64,000 nucleotides of DNA from Candidatus Gastranaerophilales bacterium (GCA_944323925.1 CALUUI010000010.1:1-64000), one strand, 5' to 3'. Counted from the stretch's first letter, positions 1 through 8,224 are shown. The notes: a model not told the origin generated them from the sequence alone. Made by a program: numbers and translations.

Positions 1-69
1 ATATATACTTTACTTGTTGTTTTATTCGCGGCTTTGTTATGGTTGGTAATACCTATTTACATGAGATAA
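1..69 (+). CDS. 3' end of a further tandem membrane-protein copy (partial)
   Basis: The window opens inside a reading frame that encodes the last 22 residues (ending IPIYMR) and the stop codon of the membrane protein repeated four times at 1404-4604. The DNA matches the ends of copies A to C through about position 77 and then diverges. The lipase-like gene on the other strand ends inside this sequence, so the two genes overlap tail to tail by 13 bp. This shows that the array extends to the left of the window and that the lipase lies within it. The function of the family is unknown. Confidence 0.85.
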   Translation: MYTLLVVLFAALLWLVIPIYMR

Positions 70-1046
70 TCTAATGCTATATCAAGCTCCTCTTGAGTCA
101 TATCTGTTAACTTTTTCGATTTTACCAGTCTTTCGGGATAATCTCTGTAGTGTGAGCTTACATTTGTTCCGTCATCTCGGATATATGACCTCACATGAAC
201 CTTATCACCATTGTTTTTTTGCGATTGATTATTACTTTGATTTTTTATTTTTGTATGTAAGTTTGGCAAAGTATTAGAAAATGTATCTATTAAAGAATCT
301 CTTGCTTTACTTAAAGGTTCTCCCAAATTGCCATATATTTCATTGACGTAAAATCGTTTCATTCTATTGTCTAATCTTGAATTTTCTAATCTTCTTATTA
401 AATCGCCTTTTAGTATAAATTTTCTACTTGATAAAGGCTTCATTTTTTCTATTTTATGTGGGCTTAGTTTTTCATCATTTGACTCAACTTCATAACAAAT
501 TCCGATATTGTTATCTGCATTAAAGATTGTTAATAGATCCGCAGGATTACAATAGTTCACAATATTAGTTTCGCACGGAATAGCACCAATTATTTGTTTA
601 GTTCCATAAGGATTAAATGTTGCTGCACAAACATCCTTGTTATACCCTGCTACAATCTGCGCAAGTGAGCCGCCAAGCGAGTGTCCGGTTAAATAAATTT
701 TTCTGTTAGGATATTTTGCTTTGACCACATCGTACAATTCGAGTGCATTTTTTGCCTGTGACGGCATTTTAGAGCCTACCATTAATATATCATTAGCAAC
801 GTCATTAACCTTATTAATTTGAGTCCCCCTAAAAGCGATAACGATATCATCGCCATTAGTGATAACAGAGGCATAAAACCCGTTTCCCTTTTCCTTTCCC
901 TTTCCCTTTTCCTTTTCATCATCTTCTTTTGAGTGTGCTATCTCTTTAAACCCTGTAGGAAGCTTTGCATTTTTTCCTTTGTACACATAAACAGAACATT
1001 GCTTGAGTTGTTCGTGCAATTCTACATTATTGATAAAATCTTTCAT
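57..1046 (-). CDS. Class 3 lipase-like alpha/beta hydrolase
   Basis: This 329-residue protein has the class 3 lipase pattern. It has the segment DIVIAFRGTQ near residue 70, the nucleophile elbow GHSLGG at 121-126 (Ser123), a plausible acid in NPADLL (Asp170) and a plausible His in SPHK (His197). It probably hydrolyses a lipid ester, but the substrate cannot be read from the sequence. No signal peptide is visible. A Lys/Gly/Glu-rich stretch at about residues 43-56 comes from a six-base microsatellite and looks like a loop insertion. An AAGGAG ribosome site precedes the ATG. Its neighbours on both sides are copies of one membrane protein, which suggests a toxin/immunity relation, but this is unproven. 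A housekeeping lipase is the alternative. Confidence 0.8.
   Translation of the reverse strand: MKDFINNVELHEQLKQCSVYVYKGKNAKLPTGFKEIAHSKEDDEKEKGKGKEKGNGFYASVITNGDDIVIAFRGTQINKVNDVANDILMVGSKMPSQAKNALELYDVVKAKYPNRKIYLTGHSLGGSLAQIVAGYNKDVCAATFNPYGTKQIIGAIPCETNIVNYCNPADLLTIFNADNNIGICYEVESNDEKLSPHKIEKMKPLSSRKFILKGDLIRRLENSRLDNRMKRFYVNEIYGNLGEPLSKARDSLIDTFSNTLPNLHTKIKNQSNNQSQKNNGDKVHVRSYIRDDGTNVSSHYRDYPERLVKSKKLTDMTQEELDIALDYLM
883..917. repeat. Six-base microsatellite inside the lipase gene
   Basis: About six tandem units alternating TTTCCC and TTTTCC encode the Lys/Gly/Glu-rich stretch of the lipase. The unit is two codons long, so slippage would change the loop length without breaking the frame. 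Confidence 0.7.
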
Positions 1047-1109
1047 TAGTTAACTCCTTTACATTTTGTATGTCGGTTTTATCTATGGTATATGTTTTGG
1101 ATGAGCGAT

Positions 1110-1161
1110 GGGGTAAACAGAAGGGGTAAACAGGAGGGGTAAACAGAAGGGGTAAACAAAA
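1110..1161. repeat. Four 13-bp tandem repeats (iterons) upstream of the lipase
   Basis: Four head-to-tail copies of GGGGTAAACAGAA are present. Unit 2 differs at one base and unit 4 at one base. They lie 64-115 bases upstream of the lipase start. The GC-containing unit stands out from the AT-rich surroundings. It could be a repeated protein-binding site; no function is established. Confidence 0.85.
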
Positions 1162-1368
1162 CCAAAAGATTGTCTAATAATACTATTTTTGATAAAAAAG
1201 CCCCAAGTAATGTAACAAAAACTTAACATCTTATCTGTAATAGTTGGTTTAATTAGCTTTTAGAGGTATCAACACCACCTAAATATAAGTATTTACGCAC
1301 AACAAGACCGCTTATATTAATCAGCAGAATATTAGTATTAATTTTAATAAATATACCAATTAACAATA

Positions 1369-1397
1369 TTGATTTAACAGAAATATGGTGCTATAAT
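1369..1397 (+). promoter_or_regulatory. Promoter of array copy A, leaderless start
   Basis: TTGATT (1369-1374), a 17-bp spacer and TATAAT (1392-1397) lie exactly six bases before the ATG at 1404. No Shine-Dalgarno is present, so transcription should begin at or next to the start codon. Confidence 0.8.
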
Positions 1398-1403
1398 CCC
1401 CTT

Positions 1404-2099
1404 ATGTATAAAGCAATAGTTGATTTCTTTAAAACATATTTTGGAAAGACTCCTCAGGGTGACAAATTCTGGGGTGATATCTTAAGACGACCAAGTCTAA
1501 ACTTCTTGGTTGTTCAGTTCGCTAATATTCTTTGGTTTTGTTTTGTTTTTTCGATATCACATACTGTTATAACTGATCTCCCGGATTATATAAAAGAGTC
1601 GCCTGCAAGGATTACCAGAATTCCATCACTTATTTCTTATATTATAGATTCTATTGAAATAAATTACTTAGGGGCTCTTATATTATTCCTTTCTGTACCA
1701 ACTACAATCACTTTAATTGAATACTTGATAAAGAAAAACAAACTCAGCAATTCTCAGCTGTTTAATAAAAAAGAATTTATCATTAACACAATTATTTATA
1801 TACTTTTCCATCCTTTTTTTATTTACATATTTAATGATATGTCCAATGGTGGCGGGCTATATCTAGCAATTATGGGACCTATCGTAACGTCCCTTATCCT
1901 GCCTTTAACTATATTATTACCATTCTTTGTTATATTTATTGTTGAACAAATAAAGAGTGCCAGATACGCTGCAATACCTTATGTAAAAAGTACTGTTAAC
2001 ATCTATAAACTAATCCCTGTTGCTATCATTATATATACTTTACTTGTTGTTTTATTCGCGGCTTTGTTATGGTTGGTAATACCTATTTACATGAGATAA
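1404..2099 (+). CDS. Tandem multi-pass membrane protein, copy A
   Basis: A 231-residue integral membrane protein of an unrecognised family. About five hydrophobic segments are visible near residues 30-52, 88-105, 126-145, 150-180 and 203-229. Basic or polar loops lie between them, including IEYLIKKNKLSNSQLFNKKE. The first 23 residues differ from copies B to D. From residue 24 (WGDILRRPSLNFLV) to the end it is nearly identical to B and C, both in DNA and in protein. It has its own promoter with a leaderless start. The sequence shows no catalytic motif. The proximity to the lipase and the multiplication fit an immunity or resistance role, which is an inference. Confidence 0.85.
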   Translation: MYKAIVDFFKTYFGKTPQGDKFWGDILRRPSLNFLVVQFANILWFCFVFSISHTVITDLPDYIKESPARITRIPSLISYIIDSIEINYLGALILFLSVPTTITLIEYLIKKNKLSNSQLFNKKEFIINTIIYILFHPFFIYIFNDMSNGGGLYLAIMGPIVTSLILPLTILLPFFVIFIVEQIKSARYAAIPYVKSTVNIYKLIPVAIIIYTLLVVLFAALLWLVIPIYMR

Positions 2100-2173
2100 T
2101 CTAATGCAACATCAGGCAGCTTACTTCATCATAGCTTTATTTTAATAAATATTCTGTTTTGCATCATCAAATA

Positions 2174-2202
2174 TTGACAAAAATAGCAGATAATATTATA
2201 AT
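2174..2202 (+). promoter_or_regulatory. Consensus promoter of array copy B, leaderless start
   Basis: A perfect TTGACA (2174-2179), a 17-bp spacer and a perfect TATAAT (2197-2202) lie six bases before the ATG at 2209. No ribosome site is present. This is a strong constitutive-looking promoter. Confidence 0.88.
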
Positions 2203-2208
2203 CCATAT

Positions 2209-2931
2209 ATGAATAAAGTTGTTTCTTGCTTATATAGTTTTTTCAAAAAACACTTCCTTGATTATTGGTATGATGTTTTTACTAACAGAGTAGTCAAATT
2301 CTGGAGTGATATCTTAAGACGACCAAGTTTAAATTTCTTGGTTTTTCAGTTCGTTAACATTCTTTGGTTTTGTTTTCTTTTTTCGATATCACATACTGTT
2401 ATAACTGATCTCCCGGATTATATAAAAGAGTCGCCTGCAAGGATTACCAGAATTCCATCACTTATTTCTTATATTATAGATTCTATTGAAATAAATTACT
2501 TAGGGGCTCTTATATTATTCCTTTCTGTACCAACTACAATCACTTTAATTGAATACTTGATAAAGAAAAACAAACTCAGCAATTCTCAGCTGTTTAATAA
2601 AAAAGAATTTATCATTAACACAATTATTTATATACTTTTCCATCCTTTTTTTATTTACATATTTAATGATATGTCCAATGGTGGCGGGCTATATCTAGCA
2701 ATTATGGGACCTATCGTAACGTCCCTTATCCTGCCTTTAACTATATTATTACCATTCTTTGTTATATTTATTGTTGAACAAATAAAGAGTGCCAGATACG
2801 CTGCAATACCTTATGTAAAAAGTACTGTTAACATCTATAAACTAATCCCTGTTGCTATCATTATATATACTTTACTTGTTGTTTTATTCGCGGCTTTGTT
2901 ATGGTTGGTAATACCTATTTACATGAGATAA
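2209..2931 (+). CDS. Tandem multi-pass membrane protein, copy B
   Basis: A 240-residue copy of the array protein with the longer N-terminus MNKVVSCLYSFFKKHFLDYW, shared with copies C and D. About five membrane segments are visible, as in copy A. It differs from copy C at only three visible residues (Val for Ala in QFVNILW, Leu for Val in CFLFSIS, Asp for Gly after DLP). From the RRPSLNFLV segment on it matches copy A almost exactly. The function is unknown. Each copy carries its own strong promoter, so the array should raise dosage rather than form one polycistron. Confidence 0.85.
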   Translation: MNKVVSCLYSFFKKHFLDYWYDVFTNRVVKFWSDILRRPSLNFLVFQFVNILWFCFLFSISHTVITDLPDYIKESPARITRIPSLISYIIDSIEINYLGALILFLSVPTTITLIEYLIKKNKLSNSQLFNKKEFIINTIIYILFHPFFIYIFNDMSNGGGLYLAIMGPIVTSLILPLTILLPFFVIFIVEQIKSARYAAIPYVKSTVNIYKLIPVAIIIYTLLVVLFAALLWLVIPIYMR

Positions 2932-3005
2932 TCTAATGCAACATCAGGCAGCTTACTTCATCATAGCTTTATTTTAATAAATATTCTGTTTTGCATCATC
3001 AAATA

Positions 3006-3034
3006 TTGACAAAAATAGCAGATAATATTATAAT
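3006..3034 (+). promoter_or_regulatory. Consensus promoter of array copy C, leaderless start
   Basis: This repeats the copy B promoter: TTGACA at 3006-3011, 17 bp, TATAAT at 3029-3034, six bases, ATG at 3041. Confidence 0.88.
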
Positions 3035-3040
3035 CCATAT

Positions 3041-3763
3041 ATGAATAAAGTTGTTTCTTGCTTATATAGTTTTTTCAAAAAACACTTCCTTGATTATTGG
3101 TATGATGTTTTTACTAACAGAGTAGTCAAATTCTGGAGTGATATCTTAAGACGACCAAGTTTAAATTTCTTGGTTTTTCAGTTCGCTAACATTCTTTGGT
3201 TTTGTTTTGTTTTTTCGATATCACATACTGTTATAACTGATCTCCCGGGCTATATAAAAGAGTCGCCTGCAAGGATTACCAGAATTCCATCACTTATTTC
3301 TTATATTATAGATTCTATTGAAATAAATTACTTAGGGGCTCTTATATTATTCCTTTCTGTACCAACTACAATCACTTTAATTGAATACTTGATAAAGAAA
3401 AACAAACTCAGCAATTCTCAGCTGTTTAATAAAAAAGAATTTATCATTAACACAATTATTTATATACTTTTCCATCCTTTTTTTATTTACATATTTAATG
3501 ATATGTCCAATGGTGGCGGGCTATATCTAGCAATTATGGGACCTATCGTAACGTCCCTTATCCTGCCTTTAACTATATTATTACCATTCTTTGTTATATT
3601 TATTGTTGAACAAATAAAGAGTGCCAGATACGCTGCAATACCTTATGTAAAAAGTACTGTTAACATCTATAAACTAATCCCTGTTGCTATCATTATATAT
3701 ACTTTACTTGTTGTTTTATTCGCGGCTTTGTTATGGTTGGTAATACCTATTTACATGAGATAA
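3041..3763 (+). CDS. Tandem multi-pass membrane protein, copy C
   Basis: A 240-residue copy, nearly identical to copy B in both coding and flanking DNA. About five hydrophobic segments and no recognisable catalytic motif. The near absence of even silent changes relative to B points to a very recent duplication or ongoing gene conversion. Such exact repeats are prone to collapse in assemblies, so the true copy number could differ. The role is unknown. Confidence 0.85.
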   Translation: MNKVVSCLYSFFKKHFLDYWYDVFTNRVVKFWSDILRRPSLNFLVFQFANILWFCFVFSISHTVITDLPGYIKESPARITRIPSLISYIIDSIEINYLGALILFLSVPTTITLIEYLIKKNKLSNSQLFNKKEFIINTIIYILFHPFFIYIFNDMSNGGGLYLAIMGPIVTSLILPLTILLPFFVIFIVEQIKSARYAAIPYVKSTVNIYKLIPVAIIIYTLLVVLFAALLWLVIPIYMR

Positions 3764-3837
3764 TCTAATGCAACATCAGGCAGCTTACTTCATCATAGCT
3801 TTATTTTAATAAATATTCTGTTTTGCATCATCAAATA

Positions 3838-3866
3838 TTGACGAAAATAGCAGATAATATTATAAT
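3838..3866 (+). promoter_or_regulatory. Promoter of array copy D, leaderless start
   Basis: TTGACG (3838-3843), 17 bp and TATAAT (3861-3866) precede the ATG at 3873 by six bases (CCCTAT). Confidence 0.87.
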
Positions 3867-3872
3867 CCCTAT

Positions 3873-4604
3873 ATGAATAAAGTTGTTTCTTGCTTATATA
3901 GTTTTTTCAAAAAACATTTCCTTGATTATTGGTATGATGTTTTTACTAACAGAGTAGTCAAATTCTGGAATGATATTTTAAGACGACCAAGTCTAAACTT
4001 CTTGGTTTTTCAGTTCGCTAATATTCTTTGGTTTTGTATTGCTTTTTCAATATCACATACTGTTATAACTGATCTCCCAAATTATATAAAAGAGCCTCCT
4101 ACGGATATTAGCAGCATTTCATCATTTATTTTTTCTATATTAGATTCAATCAACACAGGCTTTTTTATTGCTTTTATAGGCTTTATTTCTATTCCGACCA
4201 TAATCACTTTAATTGAATACTTGATAAACAAAAACAAACTCAGCAAATCTCAGCTGTTTAATAAAACAGAATTTATAATTAACACAATCATATATATACT
4301 TTTCTATCTTTCTCTCATTTACATATTTGATGATGCTCTATCTAATGGAGGCGGTATATATATAGCATTTTGCGGACCTGTCATAACTTTATTTGCCATA
4401 TCTATTGCTTTAGTATTACCTTGCATAATTTTATGGGGTATTGAACAAGTAAAGAATATAAGATACAATCAAACACCTTATACAAAGAATACACTGAAAA
4501 TATATCTATCTATTCCTTTTGCTATGGTTGTTTATTCATTATTCTTAATTTTATTATTTATTTCAATTTACTTTTATTTTATGCTGTTACCTAAAATAAT
4601 CTAA
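3873..4604 (+). CDS. Tandem multi-pass membrane protein, diverged copy D
   Basis: A 243-residue member. The first 70 or so residues match copies B and C almost exactly. From about residue 75 (EPPTDISSISSFIF) to the end it has diverged clearly while keeping landmarks such as TLIEYLINKNKLSKSQLFNK, a GGG loop and the EQVKN..Y segment. The sharp change from near-identical to diverged marks D as a mosaic: a shared N-terminal half joined to an older or different C-terminal half. If the family confers immunity, the variable second half would be the specificity region; this is an inference. Confidence 0.85.
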   Translation: MNKVVSCLYSFFKKHFLDYWYDVFTNRVVKFWNDILRRPSLNFLVFQFANILWFCIAFSISHTVITDLPNYIKEPPTDISSISSFIFSILDSINTGFFIAFIGFISIPTIITLIEYLINKNKLSKSQLFNKTEFIINTIIYILFYLSLIYIFDDALSNGGGIYIAFCGPVITLFAISIALVLPCIILWGIEQVKNIRYNQTPYTKNTLKIYLSIPFAMVVYSLFLILLFISIYFYFMLLPKII

Positions 4605-4638
4605 TCAATATTTTTTCAGTATTAAACTATGTGGTATT

Positions 4639-5364
4639 CTAATATGCCCTGCTAACAGCTTTTGCATGAGCATCAAGCTCTATTTTATCATCAAGCGGTG
4701 TGAGTTCCGCCTCACCATATTTCTTTATTAAAGCAAGAGAAATAAGATAATCCGTAAAATGCGGGTTTTTAGGCAAAAACGAACCGTGAAGATATGTTCC
4801 GAATACATTCTTATACCTTGCACCTTCTGTTCGGTCTTCACCGTTATTTCCTCTGCCTATAACAACCTCTCCCAAAGGTTTAGTTTCACCACGTAAGTAA
4901 GTTAGCCCGCTATGGTTTTCAAAACCGACAAGGGTATTGGGTTCTACAAAATTCGTTTTTACGGTAACATTTCCGATAAACCTGTTATGCCCCGCAACAG
5001 TATATGCATCTAATAATTCAATACCGTTTAGTCTGTCAGCGTTATGAGGTTGATAATACTCGCCAAAAAGTTGATACCCGCCACATATTCCAAGGAATAC
5101 GGAATCGTTATTCATTTCTTCGTGCAAAAATGATTTGTATTTCTGAAGCTCTATTGAAACTTCAACCTGCTGCCTGTCCTGACCGCCCCCGATAAAGTAT
5201 ATATCATGCTCTGTTATATTATCACCAAGATTGATGTTATCAATCTCTAACTCAATATCACGCCACTCACAGCGTTTTTTAAGAGCAATAACATTTCCGA
5301 TATCACCATACAAGTTTAACTGTAAGGGATAGAGATGTCCTAATTTTAATTTTCTTAACTTCAT
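4639..5364 (-). CDS. gatD: GatD, glutamine amidotransferase subunit of the lipid II amidating enzyme
   Basis: A 241-residue CobB/CobQ-type class I glutamine amidotransferase. The catalytic Cys is in GICGGYQL (Cys94) and the catalytic His in GTYLHG (about His193). The N-terminus starts LGHLYPLQLNLYGDIGN, as is typical of GatD. In known systems GatD releases ammonia from glutamine, and MurT uses it to amidate D-glutamate in the peptidoglycan stem of lipid II. A GAGGG ribosome site precedes the ATG. It lies eight bases downstream of the MlaE-like permease and is probably co-transcribed with it. No murT is present in the window, although the two genes are usually adjacent. Confidence 0.85.
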   Translation of the reverse strand: MKLRKLKLGHLYPLQLNLYGDIGNVIALKKRCEWRDIELEIDNINLGDNITEHDIYFIGGGQDRQQVEVSIELQKYKSFLHEEMNNDSVFLGICGGYQLFGEYYQPHNADRLNGIELLDAYTVAGHNRFIGNVTVKTNFVEPNTLVGFENHSGLTYLRGETKPLGEVVIGRGNNGEDRTEGARYKNVFGTYLHGSFLPKNPHFTDYLISLALIKKYGEAELTPLDDKIELDAHAKAVSRAY

Positions 5365-5371
5365 ACTCCCT

Positions 5372-6103
5372 CTACAAATAAAATATCAGATTAATCAAGA
5401 AATCCGCCACAAGCATATAAATAGTAGACTTGATAGCAGCCTGAGTAGTCGACAAACCTACTTCTTTTGCCCCGCCTCTTGTATTATACCCCTGTGTAGC
5501 ACAAACAAGAGCAACAAGTATCCCAAAAACAAAACCTTTGAATATACTTATATAAAAATCTCTGGTTGAAAGCCACCACTTAACGGATTCGATAAACCTT
5601 GCAGGGTGCAAGTCAATCGCCAAATTAGCAACCCACATACCTGCCAAAAGCCCGACTAATTCTGCAATAATAACCGTCATAGGAATAGTAATTGCAGCCG
5701 CCAAAATTCTCGGTGCAAAATAATACCCGACAGGATCAACCTTGAGTGTCTTAATAGCATCAATTTGAGAAGTAACCTGCATATTAGCGACTTCAGCAGA
5801 AATTGCCGTCCCTGCTCTGGCGCCAACAGCTAGAGCAGTAAACCCCGGAGCAATCTCACGAAGCAAAACTATAAGCAAAGTTCCGCCCACATAAGTTTCC
5901 GCTCCGGTCATCAAAAACTGCTTTGATATCTGAATGGTAATAACCGCTGATGTAATGGATATTACTGCAAGAATAATCGGCAAGGAATTCCAACTGATAG
6001 AAACCGCCTGATCAATTGCATGTTTTACACGCATTCTGCCGGTAAATATGTATTTAACAGAAGCTATTAAGTTTTGTACGCATTCACCAAAGAATTTAAT
6101 CAT
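5372..6103 (-). CDS. mlaE: MlaE/Ycf63-family ABC transporter permease (lipid transport)
   Basis: A 243-residue permease with about five membrane segments and the MlaE signature region GARAGTAISAEVANMQVTSQ with DAIKTLKVDP following. Members move phospholipids between the inner and outer membranes, or in plastids deliver lipids (TGD1/Ycf63), together with an MlaF ATPase and an MlaD substrate-binding protein. Neither partner is adjacent. The start overlaps the end of ilvE by eight bases, so it is translationally coupled to it. Conservation in cyanobacteria and plastids supports the proposed affiliation. Confidence 0.88.
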   Translation of the reverse strand: MIKFFGECVQNLIASVKYIFTGRMRVKHAIDQAVSISWNSLPIILAVISITSAVITIQISKQFLMTGAETYVGGTLLIVLLREIAPGFTALAVGARAGTAISAEVANMQVTSQIDAIKTLKVDPVGYYFAPRILAAAITIPMTVIIAELVGLLAGMWVANLAIDLHPARFIESVKWWLSTRDFYISIFKGFVFGILVALVCATQGYNTRGGAKEVGLSTTQAAIKSTIYMLVADFLINLIFYL

Positions 6104-7010
6104 AAATCGGTGTACACCAATGTTTGTATTTAGGAACTCTGCCCTTAACTACTTCATAATAAAGGGTTTGAATTTGTTTTGTTATCTCACCGATTTTGCC
6201 GTTTCCGATAACTCTATGGTCAACACTTTGAACATTTACAATTTGAGCACCTGTTCCGCAGCAGAAGATTTCGTCTGCAACATAGAGCTCTGTTCTGTTA
6301 ATCTTTCTTTCAATAACTTCTATACCCAAGTCCTTAGCTAATTCTTTAACGGTATTTCTTGTAACACCTTCAAGGATATCTTCGGTTATACTTGTAGTAA
6401 TAAGTTTGCCGTTAGAAACAAGGTACATATTCATAGCAGAACCTTCTGTAACATCACCGCTATCTGAAAGAACAAACGCATCATCAAACCCTGCATTGTG
6501 TGCATCGGTTTTGATAAGAGCAGCATTTGCATAAGCCCCGCTTACCTTTGCTCTTGGCGGAATTGCGTTATCTCCGTTTCTTCTCCAGCTTGATACACAC
6601 ATTTTTAGCCCGTCATCACTTCCGAAATAATTGCCGAACGGGGTTGTAAAAATTAGGAATGAATCCGGATTATCATATAACCCCGGACCGACTTTTATTG
6701 CTGATTTATAAAGAGTAGGTCTGATATACGCATCCTGCTTGTAATTATTTTTCTTTAGTAATTCCTTTGTTATTTCACAATATTCCTCTAATGTGTAAGG
6801 AGAATCCATGTACATAATTTTTGCACTTCTGAGCATTCTTTCATAGTGTTCTTTCACCCTGAAAGCGTACATTTGATTTTCTTCTTTGTTGTAATAGGCT
6901 CTAATTCCTTCAAAAACAGAAGTCCCGTATAGGAAAGCGTGTGTTCTCACAGGAAGCATTGCTTCATCTGCCTTAACATATTTCCCGTTCATAAAAACAT
7001 ATTCTGTCAT
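6096..7010 (-). CDS. ilvE: Branched-chain amino acid aminotransferase
   Basis: A 304-residue class IV PLP aminotransferase with HAFLYGTSVFEGIRAYY at the N-terminus. The segment RAKVSGAYANA should carry the PLP lysine, followed by DVTEGSAMN and LEGVTRNTV, and then the LYVADEIFCCGTGAQI block that is typical of IlvE. It interconverts Leu/Ile/Val and their 2-oxo acids in the cytoplasm. A strong AAGGAGG ribosome site precedes the ATG. It heads a minus-strand run with the MlaE-like permease and gatD. Confidence 0.93.
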   Translation of the reverse strand: MTEYVFMNGKYVKADEAMLPVRTHAFLYGTSVFEGIRAYYNKEENQMYAFRVKEHYERMLRSAKIMYMDSPYTLEEYCEITKELLKKNNYKQDAYIRPTLYKSAIKVGPGLYDNPDSFLIFTTPFGNYFGSDDGLKMCVSSWRRNGDNAIPPRAKVSGAYANAALIKTDAHNAGFDDAFVLSDSGDVTEGSAMNMYLVSNGKLITTSITEDILEGVTRNTVKELAKDLGIEVIERKINRTELYVADEIFCCGTGAQIVNVQSVDHRVIGNGKIGEITKQIQTLYYEVVKGRVPKYKHWCTPIYD

Positions 7011-7096
7011 TATATCCTCCTTAAACTTAAGTAAATTATACTATAAAAATTCTACTTCCGATTAAAATTTAAAAAATTCTTTATCTGTTTTTAAGT

Positions 7097-7102
7097 TATA
7101 AT
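7097..7102 (+). promoter_or_regulatory. -10 box of alr, leaderless start
   Basis: TATAAT ends exactly six bases (CAAAAT) before the ATG at 7109, and no Shine-Dalgarno is present. A clear -35 box is not visible at the usual spacing. Confidence 0.65.
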
Positions 7103-7108
7103 CAAAAT

Positions 7109-8224
7109 ATGGATATAAGAAAATCGAATGCAAATATACACAGAGATGCTTGGGTAGAAATAAATTTAAGCAATTTAGCGACAAATATAGAAAAGATAAA
7201 GTCCTCGCTGCCGACCGACAAAAAAATTCTTGCAGTAATAAAAGCAGATGCCTACGGTCACGGAGCCACAATGTGCGCCCCTATACTTTTGGCATCAGGG
7301 GTATCAATGCTTGGTGTAGCCTCTGTTGATGAGGGCTTAGACCTAAGAAAAGCAAAGATAAAAGTTCCGATACTTGTTCTTGGCTCTGTGCCTGCTTGGG
7401 CAATAGAAACCGCCGCAAAAAATGATATCCAAGTCCCGTTATTTACAGACGAACAAATCGAAGCCTGTGAAGATTTGTATTCAAGACTTGGTATAAAAAC
7501 TCAAGCACATATTAAACTTGATACAGGAATGAACAGAATCGGTATCGGAAAAGATAGAGCGCTCGATTTTATAAATCGTGTAAAAAATTCTGAAGCAATA
7601 ATCCTTAACGGGATTTTCACCCACCTTGCAAATGCCGAAGACGAAGAAAGAACCCAAAAACAAATTGATATCTGGAATGAAATAGTTTCAAGCACAGACA
7701 CTAAAGGATTAATTCTACATATATTAAACACTGTCGGAATAATGACTTATGATGTAAAATCCGACATGGTAAGAGCAGGGATCGCCTTATACGGACTATA
7801 CCCTGAGCTTGCAAAATCCTCAAAAAAAATCGAAGGACTAAAACCTGTAATGGGTCTAAAAGGCAGAATAACAAATATTCACGAAATAAAAGCAGGTGAA
7901 GGTGTCAGCTACGGTTATACATACATATCCAATAAAGATACCAAAATTGCAACTATTCCGATAGGATATGCTGACGGTGTTTCAAGAGGATTAAGCAATA
8001 AAATCTACGGAATGATAAACGGTAAAAGAATTAAACAAGTCGGCAACATTACAATGGACCAAATGATGTTTGATATAACAGGTATAGATGCCAAAACAGG
8101 AGATATAATCGAGCTTATCAATGATGAGCTGCAAATTGATGACTGGGCTAAAATTCTTAATACAATAAACTATGAATTAACCTGCCGTCTAAAAGTAAGA
8201 TTACCAAGGGTTTATATAAGATAA
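7109..8224 (+). CDS. alr: Alanine racemase
   Basis: A 371-residue fold-type III PLP racemase that makes D-alanine for peptidoglycan. The PLP lysine is in AVIKADAYGHG (Lys45). The second catalytic base is the Tyr of GVSYGYTY. The C-terminal domain includes the MDQMMFDITG motif. The length is normal for the family. The start is supported by the -10 box six bases upstream. The gene is divergent from ilvE and appears to be monocistronic, with a hairpin directly after the stop. Confidence 0.95.
   Translation: MDIRKSNANIHRDAWVEINLSNLATNIEKIKSSLPTDKKILAVIKADAYGHGATMCAPILLASGVSMLGVASVDEGLDLRKAKIKVPILVLGSVPAWAIETAAKNDIQVPLFTDEQIEACEDLYSRLGIKTQAHIKLDTGMNRIGIGKDRALDFINRVKNSEAIILNGIFTHLANAEDEERTQKQIDIWNEIVSSTDTKGLILHILNTVGIMTYDVKSDMVRAGIALYGLYPELAKSSKKIEGLKPVMGLKGRITNIHEIKAGEGVSYGYTYISNKDTKIATIPIGYADGVSRGLSNKIYGMINGKRIKQVGNITMDQMMFDITGIDAKTGDIIELINDELQIDDWAKILNTINYELTCRLKVRLPRVYIR

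Larger units (their letters stand above)
1047..1403. other. Intergenic region between the lipase and the membrane-protein array
   Basis: This 357-base region separates two divergent genes. It holds a four-unit 13-bp tandem repeat at 1110-1161 and, at its right end, the promoter of array copy A. No ORF or RNA gene was recognised in it. Confidence 0.6.
1463..3872. repeat. Tandem amplification, units of 832 bp
   Basis: Copies B (from 2209) and C (from 3041) start exactly 832 bp apart, as do C and D (3873). The repeat includes the 109-bp intergenic promoter region. B and C differ at only a few bases. Copy A joins the repeat from about 1463, and copy D diverges in its second half after 4080. The array looks recently amplified and reshaped by recombination or gene conversion. 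Confidence 0.9.

Noticed and set aside
1404-4604. CRISPR or insertion-sequence explanation for the repeats
   Set aside because: The units are whole genes with promoters, with no short repeat/spacer pattern, no transposase and no terminal inverted repeats.
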